A DNA stretch of 64,000 nt. Origin: Heliocidaris erythrogramma (Eukaryota > Echinodermata > Echinoidea > Camarodonta > Echinometridae). Positions 47,137-58,491 of the stretch are shown piece after piece; the first letter of the stretch is position 1, and each line of letters opens with the position of its first letter. The DNA lies in the NCBI GenBank assembly GCA_025617745.1, contig CM046863.1:9040935-9104934 (forward strand). The letters are read 5' to 3'. Made by a program: the position numbers and the translations under genes. The notes beneath the pieces are model-generated. The model was given only the letters and a program-made list of their open reading frames with translations, made no database searches and was not told the DNA's origin.

Positions 47137-47464
47137 CTCCCTTCCACAGAGCTATCTGCTCATCGGCCACTCGTCGGAAGCATTTTTTTTTCTTCCAGTC
47201 ACCCATTGATGTGTATCGTATCACAGTCCAACGAATCCGATTCGTTTTAGGCGACTATCAGATCAGTGCCAGACGTGTCAGGCGTGATTCGCTGAGGCGA
47301 GATCGTCCGATGAGGGAACTAAGCTAAGAGCTTCGCCGTCAGACGTCAATTTCGGTAGGAAGTCGAAATGATCCAAATGTAATGATCCTAACGACACATT
47401 CTATGATGTGATTTCTTCATCGATTTGTTCTTCTTCTTCTTTATTTCGTGTCCGCGTTTAAATT

Positions 47465-47665
47465 TTGTTTGACACATCATGCACTTGAGTTGGCAAAATT
47501 AATAATCGTATTGTTACATTCACTTTTGTAAATCGTTTTGATTATGGTCTTGCAAAGATCTTAAAATATGTAGTTGAATGATACACGCACCGCCTAAAGT
47601 ACTTGCCCACTGAAATATTTCGATGGCTGAAAGAACGGGAATTATATTTATGATTTTGGAATAGA
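47465..47665. repeat. Dispersed repeat, copy near LINE fragment
   Basis: TGTTTGACACATCATGCACT and following words (GTACTTGCCCACTGAAATAT) recur in modified form at 50280-50440. Nature unknown. Confidence 0.45.
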
Positions 47666-48560
47666 GTAGACCATGAGTTGTTGATAAAGAAACTCAGGAG
47701 AAAGGGCATTTGTCAGAAAGCGTTACAATGGTTTAAAGACTACCTGATAAATCGTTGTCAGTGTACGGTTGTAAATGGTATTCAGTCATCTATGCAAAAC
47801 ATAACCTGTTGAATTTCACAAGGAAGTAATATTGGGCCCTCATGTTTGTAATAATATCGATGGCCTGGCTAAAGTCTAGAAGAGTAGTAAAGTATCCCTT
47901 TATGCTGATGACACTTGTGTATACGTTGAAAATCTAGATATGCTGGTAAATACTCTGAATGAGGATCTATCTGCGATAGGCAAATGGTTGGTACAGAATA
48001 AGTTGCCATTGAATGCAAAGAAATGTGAGTTTTTGTTGGTAGGGAGTAGGAATTGGATTAAAAATGTAGTTGTTCCTGATGTTCATATAGGCAAACATGT
48101 AATTCAAAGAGTAACATACATATTGACTGGAGCAAATAGACAGATATAGGCTTAAACAAGATGTGTTTTTATTGAAAAGAATACGTCCTTTTGTATCACA
48201 ACAAACAGCATTATTTTTTTTTATCAGAGCATCATTCGAAGCAAGTTTGACTACTTGATGTTATTTGGGGCAAACCTCCGAGGAGTTATTAATGACCGTC
48301 TTCAAAAACTGCAAAATAAAGCACTCCGTTGTGTTTCAGATGTGGACTGGATGTATTGTTCTGAATTATTGTTTACGAATTCAAATTTAATGTAAAAACT
48401 ATTTTACAAAGGCGAAATGAACGCACCTTACATGTAATGTACAAAGTTGCACATGGTCTGTCCCCAGAGAGTACATGTAGTCAATTCATATTCACTCATA
48501 TGGTAACTATAATTTCAGACATTCATAATTTACAATAGAGGGGAGCGAAACAATGGAACC
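47666..48560 (+). pseudogene. LINE reverse transcriptase fragment
   Basis: Frames carry RT C-terminal motifs in order: VDHELLIKKLRRKGICQKA, LQWFKDYLINRCQCTVVNG, SQGSNIGPS, YADDTCVYVENLD (~47905), then LPLNAKKCEFLLVGSRN and a degenerate tail (LLKRIRPFVSQQTA). Two or more frameshifts and missing 5' half. Same LINE group as the copy at 19530-22245. Confidence 0.75.
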
Positions 48561-48661
48561 AAGCCGTATAGTCAACAATAAACGTTCGGTCTTACTACAC
48601 GTAACACAACATTGTTATTATTATCATCATTATTGTTTTGCATGACTGATAGTTTAAAGAA

Positions 48662-49571
48662 TTAAAGGAGAATTACGCTCAAAAATAAAGACGATAGTGT
48701 TCAAAGGTGTTATTTATTCCTACTTGTTAGACTATATGGCTTCGCGTCAAAATATACGAGATCGATACGAATCAAGATTTTCTGAGCAAAATTTCCCATC
48801 TGCTAGCAATATGTATCGTCTGCTAGCAGCACATGGGGGCTGCCATTTTGTTTATGTGTACAAGAAGATTTTCTTAATCCAAATGCTCAATTGCCTTTTT
48901 CAAAATTAAAATCCCATTTGAGATTAAAAATATAGCATAGATATGTCAATTTATTTTTAAACTGAAGATTTCCTTATACATTTCTGTTGAAAATCGATAT
49001 TCGCTTAATAGAAATCTATTTTCTCGATACTGGACGTATGGGACGGAGCAAATTAATTCAAATTTTATGGATGCTTCTTCCCTGAGCATCTATAGCGGCA
49101 AACTATGCATTCACCTGCTTTCGGATAATGGACTTGAAAAGTCAGAATGCATGCTGCATATATTATGTTCTGCTCTGTTTGGCAAACCCAAGAAAATAGA
49201 TTTTTGTTAAGCAAAACCAGACAATTTAAAAGTATCATTATAAAGATTTAATTTGTATAATACATGTAAACACCCACTTTATATTTTCCGTCACATATGG
49301 GATTTTAGGTAATGAAGAAAATCAATTTAGGATTTGGATTCAAAATATCTTCCTGACTGGAACATTTCTCAATGGTTCATGTACAACTCCAAATCAGCAA
49401 GAAAATGGCAGCCCCCATGTAAATGAGTAGGAGACGATACCGGGTGTTGGAATATCTTTATTTATACCCTTTTCTGATATCTTATTAGAAAATGATTTAG
49501 GCCAATAAATAGGAATATATTACACCTTCCAATATAAGTAAATTTGTAATCAGGGGTTAATTCTCCTTTAA
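48662..49571. mobile_element. TTAA-flanked MITE, copy 2
   Basis: 910 bp between TTAA sites; ends AGGAGAATTACGCTC and AGGAGAATTAACCCC (read inward). Reverse orientation to copy 1 at 25319-26210. Confidence 0.75.
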
Positions 49572-50930
49572 GGTAACTCTTATAGCGGGATCTGCTCGCT
49601 ATTCATAAGAGCGCTATTTATAACAAATAAAAACAACTGCTATTCATTTTTCACACGTTAGGTATAGTGGCCCTTATGAATAGGTATCAAAAGTGGTCCT
49701 TATGAATAGCGAGACCGTTTGGTCGCATGAATTGTTATATATGGCAATGGTGTACATGCGTGAAAAACTCAAAAAATCCCACATGACACTGATAAATATA
49801 CACCATTTATTTACTTATGCATTATATGAATAAATAAACCATAGTGTCATCTCACTCATTATTTGCTATACATTTTTTTCCAGTCTTCCATTTTTTTTTT
49901 GGGGGGGGGGATCAGAATGAAAACTTTGCATCATGGAGAATTCCTCAGTAAATATATCACTATTTTGCAAGGTCGGATAGCGATAAGGGAGAAACATATA
50001 TGAACAGAGTCTTAGTGCACATTTGATCATACAGGCAAATCCAGTTATTTATTTGTTGTTTTTTTTTTGTCGTGGGGAGGGCGTCATGGAAACAATTAGA
50101 GAACATAAAGAAAAATAGAGGTCTATGAAAGGGAAATGCATGTAAAAAAGAAAGAGGATGAGAGAATTATCTAAAATAAAATAAAGATCCAGAAACTATA
50201 CAGTAGAAAAAGGAGTTGTATACATAATTAGAATTAGTAGTGGTAGTAGTAGTACTATCCAAAGAAAACAAAATCTAATTGTGTTTGACACACCGTGCAC
50301 TTGACTTGGAAAGCATAGTAATCGTTTTGCTACATTCCTTTTTTTTCTTTTCTTTTTTTGGTAAGTACTTGCCCATTGAAATATTTCCCATGGCAACTGA
50401 CCTGAAAGAACAGGAAATTCATGATTTTAGAAACTTTGTTGCTTAGAAGACCCCTCATTTAACCAGTAGCCTCCATCACAATGTCACCAAAGTAAACCGA
50501 CGGTTTCAGTTCTGTAATAGCTTATCGCGTAACGGGTGAGAAGATGGAGTTGGGGATTATTATGAAAGCGAATAAAAACAACAGATGGATTATCTGAGCG
50601 GAAAACTTTCCTTCGGAATTGCTGAGTTATGATCTGTAATGAAAGAACAGGAAATCTATTCATGCTTTTGAACTTTTACCTACGAGGACGGGGGTACGGC
50701 CTCTACGGAAGAGCACTTCTGCAAAAGAAGTAACGAAAAAAGCAAATCTTCGCAAAACGGGTGAATTAAAAACACTACCATAATAAAGGAAATGAGGTTG
50801 TTTAAAGCGAAAGTTGATTGCGAGTAAGTAAATTGATGTAGAAAACAAGACTTTTTAGAATGTCTGGAATTGTAGGACGTGGAAAAGATATTACAAATTT
50901 AATTTCATTTCATGTCGTTCAATTCCACTT
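49572..50930. other. Intergenic, no gene recognised
   Basis: Holds a G-run at 49900-49909, the second copy of the dispersed repeat (50280-50440), and unique sequence. Short open frames lack any domain. Confidence 0.4.
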
Positions 50931-50934
50931 CGAA

Positions 50935-52250
50935 CAAAATAAAATATATCCATGTGTTTTGCGAGCCCGCGCACAGCGATTGTTCTCCCTGTATAGCGCT
51001 GGTCCCATCCCGCCGTACTTGCAAGTGCGTGCTGTCTACGTGCAAAAACGTGGGCAAAATTTGGGGATCCGTACTTGGTGAGTACCGCCTCAGTACGGAT
51101 TTGGGAGCACGCAGACACGCCGTAGCACTTTTAGTGCACGAGGAACTTTCGCTGCGTTGAGGCTGCGGGCGGTCTACAGATTCACCCACAGTACGGGTGA
51201 CGTGCGTGCCATCTGCTGCTAACGAGCGCACAACGCACGGACTCCGTGAGTTTTTGAAAAATTTTCCCACATTAACTTGCTCTACGGATGACGCACTTAG
51301 CACGTGTGTGCTCCGCACGTGATAAATACGGGGTCCGTGCTTATTCGGCTTATTCGGCACTTCTCCAGTTGTAGTAAATGGGTACCTGGCAGGATTTATT
51401 CCTTGAAATGCACAAGCGCTGATTACGGCTGCCGGAGCTAAAGCCATGGTAGTAATATCCAAACCCTTTGGAAGCGCATAGAGACGTATGTATCATAACG
51501 TGTTATGCGCTATACAAGAACGGAATATTATTATTATTATTATTAATTGTCCAGTGAGCACGCAGAACTCACGTAAACCGCACCGAGTAAGTACATGCTA
51601 TGCATTTGCAACGCACGTTGCGCACGCTAATTTCTGCAGGATATACAAAAGCCGAGCAGAGTGACGAGTATCATCACTCGTCTCCAAGATGCCCAAGAAG
51701 CTTAACAAAAAGGGGTCAGCTCAAAAGACAGCTAATAGGTCTGGGCCAGAGAGGCCCAACAGAAACGGGCCGTAGATGATGTAAAGGCAGGTGACGAACA
51801 GATGAGGAGCGATGAAGACTCGGCAGATGGTGACGGGAAAAAAACTCACGTTTATCGCAATTGCACGCACTTACTCCCTGCAATTCAGTAAGGACACCGT
51901 ACGTGAAAGTACGGCCTCCGTACGATAACGAAGCAACCGCACGGCGATCGTACGTTGTAAGCACGTTGTAAACACGTACAGCTCACTTACCAAGTGCGCA
52001 ACGTACGATGCACGCAACCACTCACGTCCAGGCGTGGCGTGCTGTCCACGTACTTACACCTTGCGTTGTAGTGCGTGTGACGTAGTTCTTCCCTGCTCTT
52101 GCTACTCCCTCCCCACGTTTTCAGAAACACGTAAGGACTAAAAACACGCACGGCGGGATGTGACCATGCCTTGACGGAGCGATTTCGGTTACATCGCCGG
52201 TAATGGGAAATTTGGAGGTGCTTTCTATTTTGATTGCTCATTGCAACTCA
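50935..52250. repeat. CpG-rich region of GCACG/CGTAC repeats, possible DNA transposon
   Basis: Markedly richer in CpG than its surroundings, with GCACG, CGTAC and GTGCGTGCTGTC(T/C)ACGT words in both orientations at both ends. A divergent pair of ATGs (minus at 51448, MALAPAAVISACAFQGINP; plus at 51689, MPKKLNKKGSAQKTANRSG) flanks an (ATT)n tail at 51527-51545. The 185-codon minus frame lacks a recognised domain. Unclassified. Confidence 0.4.
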
Positions 52251-52529
52251 CTCGGTCTTTTTCGTCATTTTTAGTCAATGTAAACATGAAAGGTCAGACT
52301 TTTCTCCTTCTAAAAATATAAGTTTTGTTTATCGAAACCAAAAATACGGTTTGTTATTTTTGAGGGGAAAAGCCGTATTATTTTGTTGAAGCTTCGCTTC
52401 CTTCCTTTTCAATACACTTACAATACAAATTGCGTAAGCGCTGTCGCACGCGCGGTTCGATCAAGGTCTGTGATAACTTTTTTTTATTGATTTCATATGA
52501 TATCAAAAACAATACATAACAATCAACAC

Positions 52530-52562
<33 letters not shown>

Positions 52563-52782
52563 CATATATTAACAGAAATCAGCAATAAAATGAAGTATAT
52601 ATTATGCTTCAAAACTACTATAACTTCTTAAAAAAAAGAAAAACAAACATAAAATATTGTACCTGTATAAAAAACTTAAAAAGAAAAGGAATCTATGCAC
52701 TTGAGTTCGAACCACTCAGTGGTTCTATCCCCTATCTACCCCCCCCCCCCCCATCCCATGTATTTCTCTTTAAAAAATATCG
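52251..52782. other. Spacer with (AT)n microsatellite
   Basis: (TA)n with CATA variants at 52529-52570 and a C-run at 52740-52752, just before block 3 starts. Confidence 0.5.
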
Positions 52783-53086
52783 TTTTAGGGCCATGGTTCA
52801 GCCTTAATATTCTATATAATGTTGGTTTGCTGTCCGATTAGATAGCTATGATATCCAGGTGTGGTATCCAGTCGTCTACAACAACTTTTGTTGAAGCTGT
52901 AAAATGACGTCTTCTTACTATGATGATTATTTCACTGAAAATAAATGACTTCTTCCCATTGCACTCCACTTAAATATTCATGCTAACTGTGGGGTTTCCT
53001 TTCCAAACATTTAAGTTTTCCATGTATTCATTAGTATATCCAACGCACGTATGTCACTTATTATTCACTTCCGCAAAGCAGTGCAT

Positions 53087-53550
53087 GGAGTGCCGTATAT
53101 ATATAGTCGAGTGGGCTGTGAGTCGGTGGGTTTGGTGGGCGGCGATTCAGTGGATTGAGTTGTCAGTGGTGCTGGTTGTGTGGATTGGGTTTGGTGTTGG
53201 TTGGTGCCCCTGTGAAGGATTGGGTGCCAGATGTGGTTGAGTTGAAGTCCTGTGTCCTGTGGTACTGTGTCGTGGCGTTGAATCTCGATGGCCTCCCTCA
53301 CTCGTCTGGTGTGCCAGTGCTTGATGTTGGTGATTAGAGTGCTGTGTGCCCAGTCGATGTGGTGATCCTCTTGTTGTGCGTGTTTGACTATTGCAGATTT
53401 GTCCCAGTCGCTAAGTCGGTGGCAGGCCTTGTGTTCCTTGAGTCTTGTGTTGAAGTCTCGTCCTGTCTCTCCGATGTAGACTTTGCCGCAGTCGCAGGGA
53501 ATCTTGTATACGCCGGGTTGTTTGTTGGTCTTGTCCTTGTGTGAGTGCAA
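53087..53550 (-). pseudogene. GIY-YIG endonuclease domain of Penelope-like element
   Basis: Reads GVYKIPCDCGKVYIGETG (from 53514), then RDFNTRLKEHK and a His-rich DHHIDW motif. These are the GIY-YIG core, the catalytic-Arg region and the conserved tail found in Penelope-type proteins, which nick DNA for target-primed reverse transcription. The frame then runs out through a Thr/Pro-rich segment into flanking sequence, with no clean stop of its own. Confidence 0.8.
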
Positions 53551-54154
53551 GATGGAGTGAAGTTTCTTGGAGGATCGGTGTCGGACTTTGAAGTTGGCCT
53601 GAGTAAGTATGCGGTGCAGTTGGTGGATGTCTTACCGAGGTACGGGAGAACAACTGTGGTGGGTTGGTTTCCGGTAGATTGGTCATTGGTGGCGGCGCCT
53701 GTGGGTTGGTGATGAGGTGGGTGGGTGGAGATCGTCGGCGGCTGTCTTGGAGAGGAAGCGGAGCTTAGGTTCAACTTGCTGGACCACGTCGGAGAAAGGG
53801 ATCTTGGTGCTTGCTGAGGTTGATGACAGTGTCCTTGTGTCTAGGGTGGCGTGAGTTGTCGGTGGGAGTGGTCTTGGGTGTGGAGAGTTGGTTGAATTTG
53901 TTGATGTGCTTAAGTCGGGTCGAGCTGAAGGCTTGGTCGGTGGTGTCCTTGTTGAAGGTGTTGATCTTGTGTTGATCGACTTCACGCCGCCAGCCACCCG
54001 CTACCAATCCCTCCGACATCCGCACTCACGCCCACTCAACTCTCGGACATAATAGCGCCACCACCGACAGCAACCCCGCCCACACCACCGGCCGCCGATT
54101 CCTCCGACGTCCGCATACACACCATAAAACCCCGCCGCTCGTCTAGCACACTTC

Positions 54155-54195
54155 ACTCCTGATGACGGACAGTCAACCTGTCCGAAACGTCGAGT
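54155..54195 (+). ncRNA. Hammerhead ribozyme motif (type I, minimal stem III)
   Basis: Core in order: stem I strand ACTC (54155-54158), CTGATGA (54159-54165), stem II GGACAG (54167-54172), loop TCAAC, CTGTCC (54178-54183), GAAAC (54184-54188), GTC (54189-54191) and stem I strand GAGT (54192-54195). Stem III is reduced to the palindrome ACGT, as known from Penelope-element hammerheads that act as dimers. C54166 is an extra base at the foot of stem II. The motif is antisense to the surviving coding piece, which would fit an inverted terminal copy. Confidence 0.7.
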
Positions 54196-56133
54196 AACCT
54201 CCTACTTAAGCCTCATCTTCTCAAACCTTCGCTACTCAATCCATCGCTACTCATCCATTGATCATCAACCAAGTCTTCTCATCTCATCTCATCTGGTTTA
54301 CAGTCCTTTTCAGGACTTCACCCATTGTCACGAAAGAATATTTCTTCTTTTCTCTCTTGTCATCCTTTCTCGTCTATCCATTTCTAATTTCCTTTTTTCC
54401 CTTTCCTCCTACCAACACACATGGTGAACCGTAAACCTTCTCCACGTTATAAGCTCCACCATGCAAACCTTCAAAGATCATATAAATTATTTGTCTAATA
54501 ATATAAAAACCTCTTTTTTATTTCCTCGTGTTCAACGTACCGTAGTACAGGGTGAATAAAATTACATTTGTTATATTTTGCCTACAACATCTTAATCACA
54601 TCGCCAGTGGCTAAGGTTTTAGCGTTTTCCATTGACCTTAAAAAGAAATTACATCAACATTAGATTTAATTTATATATGGAAAGTTGTGATTGTTCCTCC
54701 TCACCCTGACGTCCCTTCACCCCGATTATAAACGTATTTAAAAAAGACAATGTTCCCAAAATAATTTGAATACATTATCATCAATTCTGATGACGAAGAG
54801 CTTTTTTTAAAAGTATGTTTTAAAGTAAACCCCGTGATAATCTATAAAATAATCGTATTCGAATTATGTTTGAATTCTGTTTATATATATTGCATTAAAC
54901 ATTGCATGAAACTCTGCAATCATGTCCGTCATCGTTTGGATGTTGGATGTATGTAGTACATCGTTAAAGTGAACCAAGTGGGTCTGCATTTTTTAGTTTT
55001 AAAAATTAAATTTTCAAGAACAATTTTTCCACTTTTTCTTCACCTAATCACCCCGTTTTACGGTATTCAATAAACGTTTCACAAAAGGCATCATTTACAT
55101 TGCGGTCATTACCTGCGCTCATCAAGCCTGCGATAGCAATTAATAAGTGCATACAGCCAGTAAATTCATTTGAAACCATGCCTTGTAAAACCCGTCTCAC
55201 ACGAGGCGTTATTTGATGACATTAGCACCGGGGACCTGACTGGTACGGTCTTTTGCGCGCCATGAAATGAACATTGCAAAAAAAAAAATACGTTTAATAA
55301 CTGGCGTATGGGTATATCGCTCTCACTGGCTCGATTAGCGCAGGTGCAGACGCCATCGAAATGACATCTCTGTGAGCCCGGCTTTAGATATCACTCTCCC
55401 ATGGGGCATCAAAGGCTAGCCAATCGCTGACGCAGTCTAACGTAGGGCAAATACCAGCTCATTGTGAGCGAATAATGCACGTTGATAGTGTAAGGTAGCA
55501 TTATTATGACAGTATAAATTTGTCTACATGATCAATTCACCCTCTTATTTACATTTTCTCTCTATTCAACCTTCCACCTGTTTTCTTGAAGAAATTGCTC
55601 CACTCACCTACCTTCCGTTCTTGTCACCCCTATTCACCTTAAATCTTTTTTTCTCTCCCAGGCCCATTGAACCTTGCCTGCCATACCATCTACTATGACT
55701 ATGACTCACTGACCGTCAAACCCTGACTTACTTATCACATGACTCATACTTTTTGCAGACTGCTGGTAAGTTTTGTTATGTACTTGTCAGCCATTTTGAA
55801 TTTATATTAAAATATACTTGAGTGCATCTCCAAACTTCAAGCCTGCAAAACCTGTTTTGTAGTGTATGTTACAATAGGTTGTTCCTCTTATAATGAAATG
55901 GGAGCTGTTTGATTACTTCGAGGGTCTGCTTGTTTCTAAGGGTGACTGCGTTCATTCGTTGTGGATGTATGATGACAACGATGATCAAGAAATAGGCAAG
56001 TTTAAAACGTGGGGATGAATGGAGAAGCACGAAAGTGTCCCCGTGTCCGCAAATAAGAATATTTTGTGGTCCTACTACTTCTTACTCCCGAGTTTCGTTT
56101 CCTGTATGATAATATGCTATCTAGATAGATGTT

Positions 56134-56337
56134 TTTTTTTTTATAATTATGTTTTTAATGACGAATCATCAAAGATCACAATATATACAAACAATTTTTA
56201 CATGATTGGAATACAAAATCAATAAGGCAGAATAACAGCAAGATAGTGAATTGATCAAAAGCGAAGTTCCGAGTCAGAAAAGGATGGCCAGTGATACAGA
56301 CCTTAGTTTAACAAGATGAATGCGACTGCGTCTCCTA
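56134..56337. other. Short spacer right of block 3
   Basis: Starts with a T-run (56133-56142). Near its end CAAGATGAATGCGACTGCG is shared, inverted, with the right flank of the element at 26643-27412. No gene. Confidence 0.4.
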
Positions 56338-58171
56338 TATGCCTCCGCCTAAATTCAGTTGATGGCTCAAACTGTTCTAGAAATATTTGATAACAAGGCT
56401 AAAAACAAGTAATTTCATTTAATTTCATGTAAATTGACCTCTGTGACCTCTGACCTTTGACCTACTTACCCCAAAATCTAATCAGTTCATCTTTCTACTG
56501 GGATGCATACTGGTACCAAGTTTGAAGTTCTCACCTCAGATAGTTCTTGAGATATCGTAACGGTGCTAAAAACCAGTAATTCCATGTAATTTCATGTAAA
56601 TTGACCTCTGTGACCTCTGACCTTTGATTTACTTACCCCAAAATCTAATCAGTTCATCTTTCTACTGGGATACATACTGTTACCAAGTTTGAAGTTCTTA
56701 CCACAAATAGTTCTTCAGAAATCGCGGTAACGGTGCTAAAAACCAAGAATTTCATGTAATTTCATGTAAATTGACCTCTGTGACCTCTGACCTTTGACCT
56801 ACTTACTCCAAAATCTAATCAGTTCATCTTTCTATGGGGATACATAATGGTACCAAGTTTGAAGTTCTCACCTCAGATAGTTCTTGAGATATCGCGGTAA
56901 CGGTGCTAAAAGCCAGTAATTCCATGTAATTTCATGTAAATTGACCTCTGTGACCTCTGACCTTTGACCTACTTACCCCAAAATCTAATCAGTTCATCTT
57001 TCTATGGGGATACATAATGGTACCAAGTTTGAAGTTCTCACCTCAGATAGTTCTTGAGATATCGCGGTAACGGTGCTAAAAACCAGTAATTCCATGTAAT
57101 TTCATGTAAATTGACCTCTGTGACCTCTGAACTTTGACCTACCTACCCCAAAATCTAATCAGTTCCTCTTTCTAAGGGGATACATACTGGTACCAAGTTT
57201 AAAGTTCTCATCTCAAACAGTTCTTGAGATATTGCGGTAACGGTGCTAAAAACCAGTAATTCCAAGTAATTTCATGTAAATTGACCTCTGTGACCTCTGA
57301 CCTTTGACGTACTTACCCCAAAATCTAATCAGTTCATCTTTCTATGGGGATACATAATGGTACCAAGTTTGAAGTTCTCACCTCAGATAGTTATTGAGAT
57401 ATCGCGGTAACGGTGCTAAAAACCAGTAATTCCATGTAATTTCATGTAAATTGACCTCTGTGACCTCTGAACTTTAAACCTACCTACCCCAAAATCTAAT
57501 CAGTTCCTCTTTCTAAGGGGATACATACTGGTACCAAGTTTGAAGTTCTCACCTCAAACAGTTCTTGAGATATCGCGGTAACGGTGCTAAAAACCAGTAA
57601 TTCCATGTAATTTCATGTAAATTGACCTCTGTGACCTCTGACCTTTGACCTACTTACCCCAAAATCTAATCAGTTCATCTTTCTATGGGGATACATAATG
57701 GTACCAAGTTTGAAGTTCTCACCTCAGATAGTTCTTGAGATATCGCGGTAACGGTGCTAAAAAACAGTAATTCCATGTAATTTCATGTAAATTGACCTCT
57801 GTGACCTCTGAACTTTGACCTACCTACCCCAAAATCTAATCAGTTCCTCTTTCTAAATGGATACATACTGGTACCAAGTTTGAAGTTCTCACCTCAAACA
57901 GTTCTTGAGATATCGCGGTAACGGTGCTAAAATCCTAGAATTTCATGTAATTTCATGTAAATTGACCTCTGTGACCTCCGCCCTTTGACCTACTTACCCC
58001 AAAATCTAATCAGTTCATCTTCGTATGTGGATACATACTGGTACCAAGTTTGAGGTTCTTACCTCAAATGATTCTTCAGATATCGCGGTAACGAGAAGTG
58101 GGACGGACGGACGGACGGACAACCCGAAAACATAATGCCTCCGGCACGCACCTTCGGTGGGCGGAGGCATA
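56338..58171. mobile_element. GCCTCCGCC-ended element with AGGTCA array, copy 2
   Basis: Inverted ends TATGCCTCCGCC (56338) and GGCGGAGGCATA (58171). Before the right end are GGACGGACGGACGGACGGAC and CCGAAAACATAATGCC, as in copy 1. Most of the length is a tandem array. Confidence 0.65.
56395..58095. repeat. ~10 tandem units of ~170 bp rich in AGGTCA half-sites
   Basis: Each unit reads GTGCTAAAAACCAGTAATTC, CATGTAATTTCATGTAAAT, then TGACCT-CTG-TGACCT-C-TGACCT-T-TGACCT, then ACTTACCCCAAAATCTAAT, GGTACCAAGTTTGAAGTTCT and TTGAGATATCGCGGTAACG. Unit starts are seen near 56397, 56567, 56733, 56905, 57075, 57245, 57415, 57585, 57755 and 57925. Units differ by a few percent. Confidence 0.9.
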
Positions 58172-58482
58172 AAAACAACCAGAAAGTCACAATTTCACTG
58201 ATATTAAAAACCTACAATAAAAGGTCAACAACGCGCAGCCTCGGTCGGAATAAACAAAGCCGAACGGCAGGGCGATTCACATAAAAACACAAATTGCCTT
58301 TCATAGCCAACACCCAGTCACTCCCCCCCCCCCTTGTCTCTCTCTGTCTCTCTCTCTCTCTCGCACTTTCTCCCCCCCCCCCCCCCCCCGAGAAGCATTA
58401 CAATTTTTGTCACTTATAAGTACACCGCTCCAACAACATACCGTAAACCAAAAAAAAAAATCGCTCCACCACTCGACCCCGT
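58172..58482. other. Spacer with simple repeats
   Basis: C-runs at 58323-58333 and 58374-58389 flanking a (CT)n stretch. No gene. Confidence 0.5.
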
Positions 58483-58491
58483 CTACTCCAG

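Larger units (their letters stand above)
53087..54476 (-). mobile_element. Penelope-like retroelement, internally deleted
   Basis: On the minus strand, from about 54025, an N-terminal piece reads TRLKHINKFNQLSTPK, KDTVINLSKHQ, then PFSDVVQQVEPKLRFL. The reverse transcriptase core is missing. The frames then jump to the RT-EN linker (VVLPYLGKTST, then in another frame QANFKVRHRSSKKL) and the GIY-YIG endonuclease. Three frames are used, so it is not functional. Left and right limits are where block 3 homology stops. Confidence 0.75.
52783..56133. repeat. Segmental duplication block 3 (flank only, no ankyrin gene)
   Basis: Bases 52783-53086 match 7857-8127; 54477-54766 match 8507-8814; 54767-56133 match 22752-24118. 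It thus preserves block 1 flank without the LINE. The stretch matching 8128-8506 is replaced by a Penelope-like insertion. Confidence 0.8.

Noticed and set aside
50905-51462. 185-codon minus-strand ORF as a transposon-encoded protein
   Set aside because: Long frames are expected in CpG-rich DNA with few stop codons; no domain was recognised, so only the region is annotated.
53683-54025. Thr/Pro-rich minus-strand frames taken as a mucin-like gene
   Set aside because: In the neighbouring frame the same DNA reads Penelope-type sequence; the Thr/Pro richness is an off-frame effect.
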